From: Bacillota bacterium
GTDB lineage: Bacteria; Bacillota; Limnochordia; Darwinibacteriales; Darwinibacteriaceae
Assembly: GCA_012799115.1 (NCBI GenBank)
Contig: JAAZLY010000049.1
Coordinates: 1-5,942, forward strand
Reading direction: 5' to 3'
DNA: 5,942 nt
The translations under genes were made by a program, and so were the position numbers. The notes below the pieces were generated by a model that saw only the letters and a list, made by a program, of their open reading frames with translations, was not told the origin of the DNA and ran no database searches. Positions 1 to 5,704 of the stretch are shown here, one piece after another. The first letter of the stretch is position 1. Every line of letters starts with the position of its first letter.

Positions 1-125
1 CAGGGATGGGTGGTATTGCCATAGACCAAGACAACTTATGCTACTATCCCTTCCTAGACGGTGCTTTCCCCTTGACCTTTAGTCTCCAAGCCCGCCTGGC
101 AAGGCCCAGGGTGGTGGCTGGATGA
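1..125 (+). CDS. Possible 3' end of an unidentified gene, cut by the left window edge
   Basis: Reading from base 3, the frame is open from the left edge to a TGA at 123-125 and gives about 40 residues, including IDQDNLCYYPFLDGAFPL and ending in RPRVVAG. I do not recognise the family. The amino-acid mix, with alternating hydrophobic and charged stretches, is compatible with a real C-terminus. After the TGA the same frame stays open to 317, so this may instead be one gene interrupted by a nonsense codon. A minus-strand frame (79-336) is also open here. It encodes a Pro/Ser-rich sequence with no sign of a real protein, so I prefer the plus strand. Too little is visible to assign a function. Confidence 0.3.
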   Translation, partial: GMGGIAIDQDNLCYYPFLDGAFPLTFSLQARLARPRVVAG

Positions 126-317
126 CAGGGGAGGATTTTCCTCGATGTTGACAGACTACTTGCTCCAGGCCCCAAGGACCTTTACAGTTTGTTATATAAG
201 GTAGTGAAAGCAGTGACCATGCATAGATATGATGCGACTGGGGAGGCGAAGGAGACGTCGATGTCCGGCGAGATGGGGCGAAGAACACAGTATGCAAAAG
301 GAGACACACAGCTATGA
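126..317 (+). other. Open frame continuing after TGA; contains a possible 18-codon leader ORF overlapping the GNAT start
   Basis: This is the same reading frame as the left-edge fragment and stays open for 63 codons after its TGA. It reads with hydrophobic patterns such as GRIFLDVDRLLAPGPKDLY and LYSLLYKVVKAVTM, then a hydrophilic tail. Its final TGA (315-317) overlaps the ATG (314-316) of the acetyltransferase as ATGA, the classic translational-coupling arrangement. Inside it, an AAGGAG at 249-254 lies 6 bases before an ATG at 261, which would start an 18-residue peptide, MSGEMGRRTQYAKGDTQL. Three readings are possible: the distal half of a pseudogene or readthrough gene, a short leader ORF coupled to the acetyltransferase, or untranslated leader. 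No consensus promoter with correct spacing was found. An extended -10-like TGTTATATA sits at 190-198. Confidence 0.3.
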
Positions 318-802
318 TCGAACTAAAAGAAATCACTTGGGAGAACTTCTGGCAGGTTATTGAACTTAAACCAAGCCAATCGCAAATGGATAACCTGCCG
401 TCTAATGCTGTCTTTATGGCTCAATCCTACGTTAACCTCAAGTTCAACTATCCCGATGCGTGCTTTGCTCTATATAAGGAGGCGCAACCAGTTGGCTTTA
501 CAAAAGTCGTGTATGTTCCTATAGGTGCTGAGCCCTACGAGTTCCCAGAGGACACCTACATGATTGATGCCTATATGATCGATGCTAACGAGCAGGGTAA
601 GGGATATGGTAGGCAGGGATTCCATGAAGTCTTACGATATATTGAGACCAAACCATTCGGCGAATCCCAGACCATTAAACTAGCCTGTCATGATAGCAAT
701 ACAATTGCTATCGGTATCTACAAAAGGGCTGGTTTTCAGGAAACGGATCAGTTTGTTGGCCGGGAAAAGAGATTGCGGATCTATAGCAAGACTATGGCTT
801 AG
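314..802 (+). CDS. GNAT family N-acetyltransferase, BltD/PaiA (spermidine/spermine acetyltransferase)-like
   Basis: This 162-residue, single-domain cytoplasmic enzyme is predicted to transfer the acetyl group of acetyl-CoA to an amine substrate. The GNAT acetyl-CoA pyrophosphate-binding motif (Q/R-x-x-G-x-G/A) is seen as Q94-G-K-G-Y-G99, preceded by the beta4 segment YMIDAYMIDANE. The C-terminal part has the usual N129 and Y136 of the family followed by YKRAGF, the motif B signature. The N-terminal layout, with SQSQMDNLPSNA at residues 21-32, resembles the polyamine acetyltransferases BltD and PaiA, so a polyamine or other small amine substrate is the best guess, by inference only. The start is supported by AAAGGAGA at 297-304, 9 bases upstream. 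The stop is TAG. The gene is followed after 20 bases by a small membrane-protein gene, and the two probably form one transcript ending at the terminator at 1058-1094. Alternative GNAT substrates cannot be excluded. Confidence 0.92.
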   Translation: MIELKEITWENFWQVIELKPSQSQMDNLPSNAVFMAQSYVNLKFNYPDACFALYKEAQPVGFTKVVYVPIGAEPYEFPEDTYMIDAYMIDANEQGKGYGRQGFHEVLRYIETKPFGESQTIKLACHDSNTIAIGIYKRAGFQETDQFVGREKRLRIYSKTMA

Positions 803-822
803 GATCGGAGGTGATATGTCCA

Positions 823-996
823 ATGAACAAGGAAAAACGCTTCTTACAGCTTGGCTTGGGGCTTAGCTCTGGGACGCTCTTGTTTGATCGATTTATCCTT
901 GCCCTGCCAGACTGGCTAGCCATTGCATTGGGGCTGTTGGCCGTTGCCTGTTTCGTTCTTTCGATTACTAGACGGGAGTATAAAGGGACTAAGTAG
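823..996 (+). CDS. Small two-helix membrane protein, function unknown
   Basis: This 57-residue protein has a short basic N-terminus (MNKEKR) and two predicted membrane segments, about residues 7-26 (LQLGLGLSSGTLLFDRFIL) and 30-49 (DWLAIALGLLAVACFVLSI). A basic tail (TRREYKGTK) ends it. The positive charges at both ends suggest a hairpin with both termini in the cytoplasm. I chose ATG 823 because GGAGGTGA at 807-814 lies 8 bases upstream. The GTG at 811 in the same frame is part of that Shine-Dalgarno sequence and is unlikely to be the start. The gene lies 20 bases after the acetyltransferase and before a strong terminator, so it is probably the last gene of that unit. I do not recognise a named family; short proteins with a GTLLFDRF-x(n)-PDWLAI pattern look like a conserved hypothetical type, but this needs a search. 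Confidence 0.7.
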   Translation: MNKEKRFLQLGLGLSSGTLLFDRFILALPDWLAIALGLLAVACFVLSITRREYKGTK

Positions 997-1057
997 CCTA
1001 GCACAATAGACGGTGCGAAGCTGGAACCGCCAGATCCTCATACATGGCTTACAGACT

Positions 1058-1094
1058 CTACCATGATCGAATGTTTGATCCTGGTAGTTTTTTT
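1058..1094 (+). terminator. Strong Rho-independent terminator
   Basis: The left arm (1058-1070) begins CTACCA and pairs with the right arm (1075-1087), which ends TGGTAG. This gives a stem of twelve pairs, including one G-T, with one internal T/C mismatch and an ATGT loop. A run of seven T follows at 1088-1094. It lies 61 bases after the stop of the small membrane-protein gene and ends the plus-strand acetyltransferase unit. The T-run on only one side means it should not act on the convergent minus-strand gene. Confidence 0.88.
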
Positions 1095-1126
1095 ATGCCT
1101 TAGGCGAGGAGAAGACCGGTGGTTTG

Positions 1127-1870
1127 CTAACCCCTCGTTCGTTTCATAAATAATGAGGCCGTATCTAGTGTAAGATCCACAAAGACGTCCGATTCAAGCA
1201 CTTCTCCCTTCTTGATGATCCTAATATTCTTTGGTTCCCTTCTTTCATCAAATGAGTATTGGGTGATCGTCTCTTCATCCGGGTCCACTATGCAATACTC
1301 CTGGATTCCACTGCGCCTATATAACTCGAGTTTGGTGATGAGATCCCTGCCTCGGGTAGCAGGGGACAGGACCTCCATCAATAGGGTTGGTATTCCTTCA
1401 TACTGACCATCGTCAGTTACCTGCTCTGGATCGCAGATGACGACCACATCTGGTTGCACTACATTCGGATCTTCACTGAATTTCGTACCCCAGCCGTGAA
1501 GACGAACATCTAGTGGAGCGGTTAACACCTGGCAGGGGCCGCCCTGTAAGAAGTTGTGTAGATGCATACATAGCTCCCTGACCAGAACCTGGTGGTGGAA
1601 ACTTGGCGATGATAACAGGTAGATTTCTCCCCCGATTAATTCATAGCGTTGATCAGAACGGTCCACCAAATCCAGGTATTCTTCATATCCGATCTGGGAA
1701 CGAGAGCTGTACTCGCTCTGTGCTTCATTCACAGAGAAGTCTCTTGGATCGGTATAGGCCGTGAGTTTGGCCACGCTTTTCCCATTTTTCGTAATTATGA
1801 CCGGTTCCTGCTCCAACAAGGCAAGGTACTTTCCTACCGCATTCTGAAAATCTGTAGAACTCACCTTCAT
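1127..1870 (-). CDS. Phd/YefM antitoxin-type domain fused to Uma2 (DUF820) PD-(D/E)XK nuclease-like domain
   Basis: The protein has 247 residues. Residues 1-39 match the Phd/YefM antitoxin pattern: MKVSSTDFQNAVGKYLALL, then PVIITKNGKSVAKL. In type II toxin-antitoxin systems this is the dimerising, DNA-binding part of the antitoxin. A linker (40-60) leads to a Uma2 domain (about 61-235) of the restriction-endonuclease-like fold. Visible family signatures are YELIGGEI (E77, E82), VQPDVVVICDP (D141), MEVLSP (E166) and the helix containing K180 with YRRSGIQEYCIVDP. D141, E166 and K180 are the likely metal-binding and catalytic set, by family inference. Most Uma2 proteins are about 190 residues and lack the antitoxin part. 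ATG 1870 is preferred: AGGTGG at 1885-1880 is 9 bases upstream, whereas the in-frame TTG at 1876 is too close to it. No toxin gene is adjacent. The biological role of Uma2 proteins is not established. Confidence 0.93.
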   Translation of the reverse strand: MKVSSTDFQNAVGKYLALLEQEPVIITKNGKSVAKLTAYTDPRDFSVNEAQSEYSSRSQIGYEEYLDLVDRSDQRYELIGGEIYLLSSPSFHHQVLVRELCMHLHNFLQGGPCQVLTAPLDVRLHGWGTKFSEDPNVVQPDVVVICDPEQVTDDGQYEGIPTLLMEVLSPATRGRDLITKLELYRRSGIQEYCIVDPDEETITQYSFDERREPKNIRIIKKGEVLESDVFVDLTLDTASLFMKRTRG

Positions 1871-1957
1871 CCACAATCGCCACCTTTCTAGCTACTACTC
1901 TATCAAGAAGATAGCTAAAGATCAAGAAAACTAGCTACTCTACGTTGGAGTATCTAC

Positions 1958-1988
1958 TGTCGGACACCGTCAAACAACAGTGTCGACA
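1958..1988. promoter_or_regulatory. Pair of TGTC/GACA dyads, possible operator of the antitoxin-Uma2 gene
   Basis: TGTCGGACA at 1958-1966 is a dyad around a central G, and TGTCGACA at 1981-1988 is a perfect palindrome. Their centres are about 22 bases apart, near two helical turns, so a protein could bind both on one face. They lie 88-118 bases upstream of the antitoxin-Uma2 start. YefM-type antitoxins are known to repress their own operons by binding TGTACA-core palindromes, and these dyads share the TGT...ACA ends. The link to autoregulation is inference from position and half-site resemblance. Confidence 0.3.
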
Positions 1989-1995
1989 TGATCAA

Positions 1996-2009
1996 ATTGG
2001 CGCGCCAAT
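1996..2009. promoter_or_regulatory. Perfect 14-bp palindrome ATTGGCGCGCCAAT
   Basis: The palindrome is perfect and has no loop, so it fits a dimeric DNA-binding protein better than an RNA hairpin. A related dyad, TTGGC-N5-GCCAT, occurs at 2056-2070, about 60 bases downstream. Both sit in the divergent spacer, where an operator would be expected. No regulator gene is in the window, so the binding protein is unknown. Confidence 0.3.
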
Positions 2010-2013
2010 AAAT

Positions 2014-2049
2014 GGGAAAAGTGATGGGTAGATGCTGCATTCACTTCCC
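2014..2049 (+). repeat. Inverted repeat, bulged hairpin GGGAAaaGTGA / TCACTTCCC
   Basis: The arms at 2014-2024 and 2041-2049 form nine pairs with a two-base A bulge and a loop of 16 bases. No T-run follows on either strand, so it is not a standard terminator. It lies in the spacer upstream of the Eis-family gene and could be a leader structure or a chance repeat. Confidence 0.3.
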
Positions 2050-2153
2050 GATTGCTTGGCAATACGCCATGTTCTTTTCCTTCCACATCGTTCTACCTAA
2101 TCCTCCCTGCTTAAGGCCCGTTCTGTCCAGTTGTCTGCTACGCCTCGTCCACG

Positions 2154-2180
2154 GATCGGTTCATCCAGGGCGAACCGATC
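2154..2180 (+). repeat. Perfect inverted repeat GATCGGTTC / GAACCGATC
   Basis: Nine-base arms (2154-2162 and 2172-2180) pair perfectly around a 9-base loop. There is no T-run on either side, so it is not an intrinsic terminator. It lies about 120 bases upstream of the Eis-family start. It may be an operator or a hairpin in the 5' leader; the sequence alone does not decide. Confidence 0.45.
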
Positions 2181-2302
2181 AACCCTTACTTATCAGAAAG
2201 ACAATCCCTCCGACGCAGACCTGAAGGTTTTCACCGCGTAGACAGGGAATACTAGTACCACTGATAGACATGTGTCCAAGTTCAACAATTGAGGTGACAT
2301 GG

Positions 2303-3508
2303 ATGACAAACGAGACCATAGAGGTTAGGAAACTATCCATTGCAGACATTGACCAGTACAATGAGCTACTTCGGTATGCTTTTCAGGTTACCGAAAAGAC
2401 CTTGCTGGACTATGGCTGGGAGAATGACGAGATTCGGAAGTCTAAGTTCCCGGTACTAGAAAATGCCCATGTCTTAGGCTGCTTTGATCGGGGAGCACTG
2501 GTCTCGCAGTTCGCAGTCTACCCGATGGAAATGAACATTCACTCAGCCATTTATCCCATTGGCTTTATCACCAGTGTGGCAACGTATCCCGAATACTCTC
2601 GTAGGGGCTTGATGTCCATGCTGATGAAGCAAAGCCTCCTTGAAATGCGGGAAAAGGGTCAATCCATTGCCATTCTCTATCCCTTTTCCATCCCGCTTTA
2701 TCGTCACCGCGGCTGGGAAATCATCTCCGACAAGATGACCTGGCGCATTAGTGACGCCAAGATGTTAGCGAGGAAGGATGTCCCTGGTTATGTGCGTAGA
2801 GTGCCAAGCGACAGCGCTGATCTAATTGCTCTGCATACTCGGTTTGCCAAGAAGACCCATGGATGCTTGTTCCGTAATGATCTAGCTTGGGACGAATACT
2901 GGCGCTGGGATGTGGATGATACCACCGTGGCTATCTATTATGGAGAGGATCACACACCACTTGGTTACATGGTCTACCGCATTGATGCTGATACCATGTA
3001 TGTGAAAGAAATGGTATATATCAATATGGAGGCGAGAATGGGTCTCTTAAGATACATCAATGCCCATGACTCTATGGTTGATGAGGTGCGTGGTAACAAC
3101 TATTCCGGTGAATCTATTGCCTTTGCCTTAAGCGACAGCGATATCAAGGAGACCATCAGGCCTTACATTATGGGGCGCATTGTCGATTTTGAGCTCTTCC
3201 TTGGGCAGTATCGTTTCCGTGGGGAGGCCGACGGAACATCTCTGAGCTTTCAGATCTCGGATCCCTTTTTGGAATGGAATAACGGCACTTACACAGTGGA
3301 ACTACAAGGTGGTGCAGGCAAACTCACCACAAAACCTTCTAAGCATAAGGTTAAGCTATCCATTGGCACTCTAACCACACTCTTACTTGGTTACAAACGG
3401 GCACCGGACCTGGCAGCTCTAGAGCGCATAGAGGCTAGCGATGAGACGATTGAGCTTCTGGATGCTGCTGTGATTCGCAAGAAACCCTACATTTCAGACT
3501 ATATCTAG
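2303..3508 (+). CDS. eis: Eis-family GNAT N-acetyltransferase (GNAT-GNAT-SCP2 architecture)
   Basis: The 401-residue length is typical of the Eis (enhanced intracellular survival) family, in which two GNAT folds are followed by an SCP2-like domain. The N-terminal catalytic GNAT domain spans about residues 4-150 and has the acetyl-CoA loop in ITSVATYPEYSRRGLMSML (R100-R101-G102). It is followed by ILYPFSIPLYRHRGWEII, where Y133 corresponds to the family's catalytic Tyr by pattern. A degenerate second GNAT (about 150-290) and a C-terminal region with SIGTLTTLLLGY follow. Eis enzymes of mycobacteria and bacilli acetylate aminoglycosides at several amines and also protein lysines; the substrate here is unknown. 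ATG 2303 is preferred over the in-frame ATG 2270 because GAGGTGA at 2291-2297 sits just upstream of it. The gene stands alone, between a divergent spacer and a hairpin terminator. The symbol is assigned at family level only. Confidence 0.93.
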   Translation: MTNETIEVRKLSIADIDQYNELLRYAFQVTEKTLLDYGWENDEIRKSKFPVLENAHVLGCFDRGALVSQFAVYPMEMNIHSAIYPIGFITSVATYPEYSRRGLMSMLMKQSLLEMREKGQSIAILYPFSIPLYRHRGWEIISDKMTWRISDAKMLARKDVPGYVRRVPSDSADLIALHTRFAKKTHGCLFRNDLAWDEYWRWDVDDTTVAIYYGEDHTPLGYMVYRIDADTMYVKEMVYINMEARMGLLRYINAHDSMVDEVRGNNYSGESIAFALSDSDIKETIRPYIMGRIVDFELFLGQYRFRGEADGTSLSFQISDPFLEWNNGTYTVELQGGAGKLTTKPSKHKVKLSIGTLTTLLLGYKRAPDLAALERIEASDETIELLDAAVIRKKPYISDYI

Positions 3509-3588
3509 TGCTGGGTCAAGCGCTAGATCAGGTTAACCAAAATCTTGATCGGACTCTAGTTCTAGCAGTTAGCTTGGGCAAAACATAG

Positions 3589-3620
3589 CCCCCTTGACAT
3601 GTTGCGGTCTAGGGGGTTTG
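3589..3620 (+). terminator. Probable intrinsic terminator after the Eis-family gene
   Basis: CCCCCT (3589-3594) pairs with AGGGGG (3611-3616). Inside, GAC (3596-3598) pairs with GTC (3607-3609) across a T/T mismatch, leaving an 8-base loop. The following tract is short (TTTGT), so termination may be less complete than at 1058-1094. It lies 80 bases after the stop codon and upstream of the ygiQ promoter candidate. Confidence 0.65.
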
Positions 3621-3677
3621 TCCATGTCGTCATATCACCTGTGTAGCTCCGGAAAACTAGCAGTTGACCTCTTTTCA

Positions 3678-3686
3678 TGTTATGAT
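3678..3686 (+). promoter_or_regulatory. Candidate extended -10 promoter of ygiQ
   Basis: TGTTATGAT matches the extended -10 form TGnTATnAT and lies 41 bases before the ygiQ start, giving a leader of about 35 bases. The nearest -35-like TTGACC (3664-3669) is only 11 bases upstream of the -10, too close for normal use. The call rests on the extended -10 alone. Confidence 0.4.
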
Positions 3687-3727
3687 GAGACAGTGCTTCA
3701 TTGAAGTGGAGGAGAGGTGGCGAGACA

Positions 3728-5542
3728 ATGAAGAGGTTTCTACCTGTGAATCAGGCCGAGATGGCCGCGCGTTCCTGGGACTATGTGGATTTTGCCCTGA
3801 TCACCGGGGATGCTTATGTGGACCACCCTTCCTTTGGCGTAGCAATCATTAGTCGGGTGTTAGAGCACCATGGATACCGGGTTGGGATCATTGCTCAACC
3901 AGATTGGAGAGATGTTGACTCTTTTCGCGTCTTAGGGCGACCTAGGCTAGGCTTTATGATTACAGCCGGAAACATCGACTCTATGGTCAACCACTATACT
4001 GTGGCTAAGAAAAGGCGTTCTACTGATGCTTATTCCCCCGGAGGGAAGAGTGGTCTTAGGCCAGACCGAGCAAGCATTGTCTACGCCAACCGTGCCCGGG
4101 AGGCATATAGCGATGTTCCCATCATCCTCGGGGGTATCGAAGCGAGCTTACGCAGACTAGCTCACTATGATTATTGGAGCGATCGCATCAGACGTTCCAT
4201 TCTGCTCGATTCAAAAGCAGATCTGCTGATCTATGGTATGGCCGAAACCGCCCTGGTCGAAGTGGCCAAGCGTTTGGAGCAGGGGATCGCTATCGAACGA
4301 ATCACAAATGTACCTGGTACGGTGGTTCGTCTATTTACTCTGCCCGAAAGAGAGATCACCATTTTGCCTCACTATGACCAGATCACCACTTCAAAGAAGG
4401 CCTTCGCTGAGAGTTTTATGCTACAGTACGAAAACACAGATCATCTGGGTGGAGAAGCATTAGCAGAACCCTATGGTGACTTCTTCGTACTTCAGAATCC
4501 ACCCGCTGCCCCACTAAGCGAGGCAGAGCTTGATCGGGTGTATGCTTTGCCCTTCGTGCGTAACTACCATCCCAGCTACGAAGATATGGGAGGGGTGCCA
4601 GCCATCGCCGAGGTGAAGTTCAGCTTGATTAGTAATCGCGGATGTTTTGGTGGCTGCCACTTCTGCGCCTTAAGCTTTCATCAGGGCCGAGTGGTACAAG
4701 CCCGCAGTACAGAGTCCCTGGTCAAAGAGGCTGAGCAGTTTCTTGGCGATCCAGTTTTCAAGGGGTATATCCATGACGTTGGAGGACCCACAGCCAATTT
4801 CCAAAATCGGGCCTGTGAGAGGCAGAAAGAGCATGGTGTGTGCAAGAAAAGGCAATGCATGGTACCGCGGCGCTGTAAGAATCTCGTTGTAGACCATAGG
4901 CGATACCTACGCACCCTCCGGAGTCTACGGAGCATGCCCGGGGTAAAGAGGGTTTTTATTCGCTCAGGGATTCGTTATGACTACTTGATCTACGATCGCA
5001 ATCCGGACTTCTTCCGGGAACTATGTGCTCATCATATTAGTGGGCAACTGAAAGTGGCCCCAGAGCACGTTTCATCCACTGTCCTCGAAAAGATGGGTAA
5101 ACCACAAAGGACCGTCTACGATAGATTTACAAGTCAATATGATAAGTACAATAGGGAGCTTGGCAAGAAGCAACACCTCGTTCCCTACTTTATGTCAAGC
5201 CATCCTGGATCTGATTTGCACTCCGCTATTGAACTTGCAGAGTATATCAGGGATACGAAGCAGATGCCGGAGCAAGTGCAAGACTTCTACCCGACACCAG
5301 GAACCCTATCTACTTGTATGTATTACACCGGGCTTGATCCCCGTACGATGGAGCGGGTCTATGTTGCTAAAGACCCAAGGGAAAAAGCGATGCAAAGGGC
5401 GTTGATTCATTACTCACACCCTCGCAACTACAAGCTCGTGTTTGAAGCCTTAACCAAGGCAGGGCGGACCGATCTCATTGGTCATGGAGCAAAATGCCTG
5501 ATACGGCCGAAGCAAAGCAAGAAGACACGCAGAAGAGCATAG
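3728..5542 (+). CDS. ygiQ: YgiQ family radical SAM protein
   Basis: The protein has 604 residues. An N-terminal YgiQ-type domain covers about residues 1-295 (RSWDYVDFALITGDAYVDHP near the start, and IILGGIEASLRRLAHYDYWSD). A radical SAM core follows with C306-x3-C310-x2-C313 in NRGCFGGCHFCALSFHQGR, the ligands of the [4Fe-4S] cluster that cleaves S-adenosylmethionine. A second conserved cysteine group, C363, C372, C377 and C383, in the CxxxxxxxxCxxxxCxxxxxC segment before NLVVDH, is typical of the family and may bind a metal or another cluster. The C-terminus ends near FEALTKAGRTDLIGHGAKCLI; E. coli YgiQ is longer (about 740 residues), while forms near 600 occur in Gram-positives. The reaction and substrate are unknown. 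ATG 3728 is supported by AGGTGG at 3715-3720, 7 bases upstream; the upstream in-frame TTG 3701 is unlikely. The stop is TAG. Confidence 0.96.
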   Translation: MKRFLPVNQAEMAARSWDYVDFALITGDAYVDHPSFGVAIISRVLEHHGYRVGIIAQPDWRDVDSFRVLGRPRLGFMITAGNIDSMVNHYTVAKKRRSTDAYSPGGKSGLRPDRASIVYANRAREAYSDVPIILGGIEASLRRLAHYDYWSDRIRRSILLDSKADLLIYGMAETALVEVAKRLEQGIAIERITNVPGTVVRLFTLPEREITILPHYDQITTSKKAFAESFMLQYENTDHLGGEALAEPYGDFFVLQNPPAAPLSEAELDRVYALPFVRNYHPSYEDMGGVPAIAEVKFSLISNRGCFGGCHFCALSFHQGRVVQARSTESLVKEAEQFLGDPVFKGYIHDVGGPTANFQNRACERQKEHGVCKKRQCMVPRRCKNLVVDHRRYLRTLRSLRSMPGVKRVFIRSGIRYDYLIYDRNPDFFRELCAHHISGQLKVAPEHVSSTVLEKMGKPQRTVYDRFTSQYDKYNRELGKKQHLVPYFMSSHPGSDLHSAIELAEYIRDTKQMPEQVQDFYPTPGTLSTCMYYTGLDPRTMERVYVAKDPREKAMQRALIHYSHPRNYKLVFEALTKAGRTDLIGHGAKCLIRPKQSKKTRRRA

Positions 5543-5554
5543 GGGTCGGACCCC
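5542..5554. repeat. Short palindrome GGGGTCGGACCCC at the ygiQ stop
   Basis: Arms GGGGT and ACCCC flank a 3-base loop, and the first G is the last base of the ygiQ stop codon. The motif resembles GGGGTC-x-GACCCC cores seen in REP-like palindromes associated with Y1 (RAYT) transposases. A single copy is visible and no transposase is in the window, so repeat-family membership is inference. Confidence 0.35.
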
Positions 5555-5704
5555 CCAATTTATGGAAAGAATAACGTAGTCCCCGACCACCGATGAGGTG
5601 CTCGGGGACTTGTCGCGCGGACCCATGTGCCATCTGGTTCGCCGAACAGAGGAGGTGAAATCGGTTCCAACTGAATGTTCTTGAGGCCACACTCCAGTCG
5701 TACT
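5543..5704. other. Convergent intergenic gap without a gene
   Basis: Besides the two hairpins above, this gap contains a small GTTC/GAAC hairpin (5637-5647) and a GGAGGTGA sequence at 5651-5658. The latter looks like a ribosome binding site but has no start codon at suitable distance: the next ATG, at 5675, is 16 bases away and leads only into the antisense of the VOC gene. Confidence 0.5.
5578..5610. terminator. Strong hairpin between convergent ygiQ and VOC gene, possible bidirectional terminator
   Basis: AGTCCCCGA (5578-5586) pairs with TCGGGGACT (5602-5610). After a C/C mismatch, CACC pairs with GGTG around a GATGA loop, making 13 pairs in total. The downstream tract is only TTGTC on the plus strand, and ACGTTATTCTTTCC on the minus strand. 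The structure is therefore strong but the T-run is weak on both sides. Its position between two convergent genes supports a terminator role for either or both. Confidence 0.6.

Larger units (their letters stand above)
1871..2302. other. Divergent gene-free region rich in inverted repeats
   Basis: This stretch of about 430 bases separates the minus-strand antitoxin-Uma2 gene from the plus-strand Eis-family gene, so it should hold promoters for both. I found no sigma-70 promoter with good boxes and spacing for either. It contains a repeat of CTAGCTACT (1888-1896 and 1931-1939), a repeat of ATCAAGAA (1902-1909 and 1921-1928), a small CTATC/GATAG hairpin (1900-1914), and the larger dyads listed separately. 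A 70-codon plus-strand frame from ATG 2012 has no Shine-Dalgarno sequence, contains two of the inverted repeats and shows no recognisable protein, so I do not call it a gene. Confidence 0.6.

Noticed and set aside
131..143. Hairpin after the TGA considered as a SECIS element
   Set aside because: The stem has 5 pairs with a TTT loop, lacks the conserved loop G and bulged U, and the context has no nearby Cys or redox motif.
148..153. Perfect TTGACA -35 box upstream of the first acetyltransferase
   Set aside because: No -10-like hexamer lies 16-18 bases downstream; the bases there are CCCAAG and its surroundings.
79..336. 85-codon minus-strand frame at the left end with a signal-peptide-like start
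   Set aside because: It overlaps the start of the well-supported acetyltransferase, is rich in Pro/Ser of low complexity, and its hydrophobic start is antisense to the AAAGGAGA-bearing leader.
582..640. Apparent tandem duplication YMIDA-YMIDA in the first acetyltransferase
   Set aside because: The segment aligns naturally with the beta4 strand before the acetyl-CoA loop in BltD-like proteins, with no length excess, so it is probably not a duplication.
1889..1945. Direct repeats CTAGCTACT and ATCAAGAA considered as a CRISPR or iteron array
   Set aside because: There are only two short copies of each with irregular spacing; this fits a leader or promoter region, not an array.
2012..2224. 70-codon plus-strand frame in the divergent spacer
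   Set aside because: It has no Shine-Dalgarno sequence before ATG 2012, no recognisable domain, and it spans several inverted repeats expected of a regulatory region.
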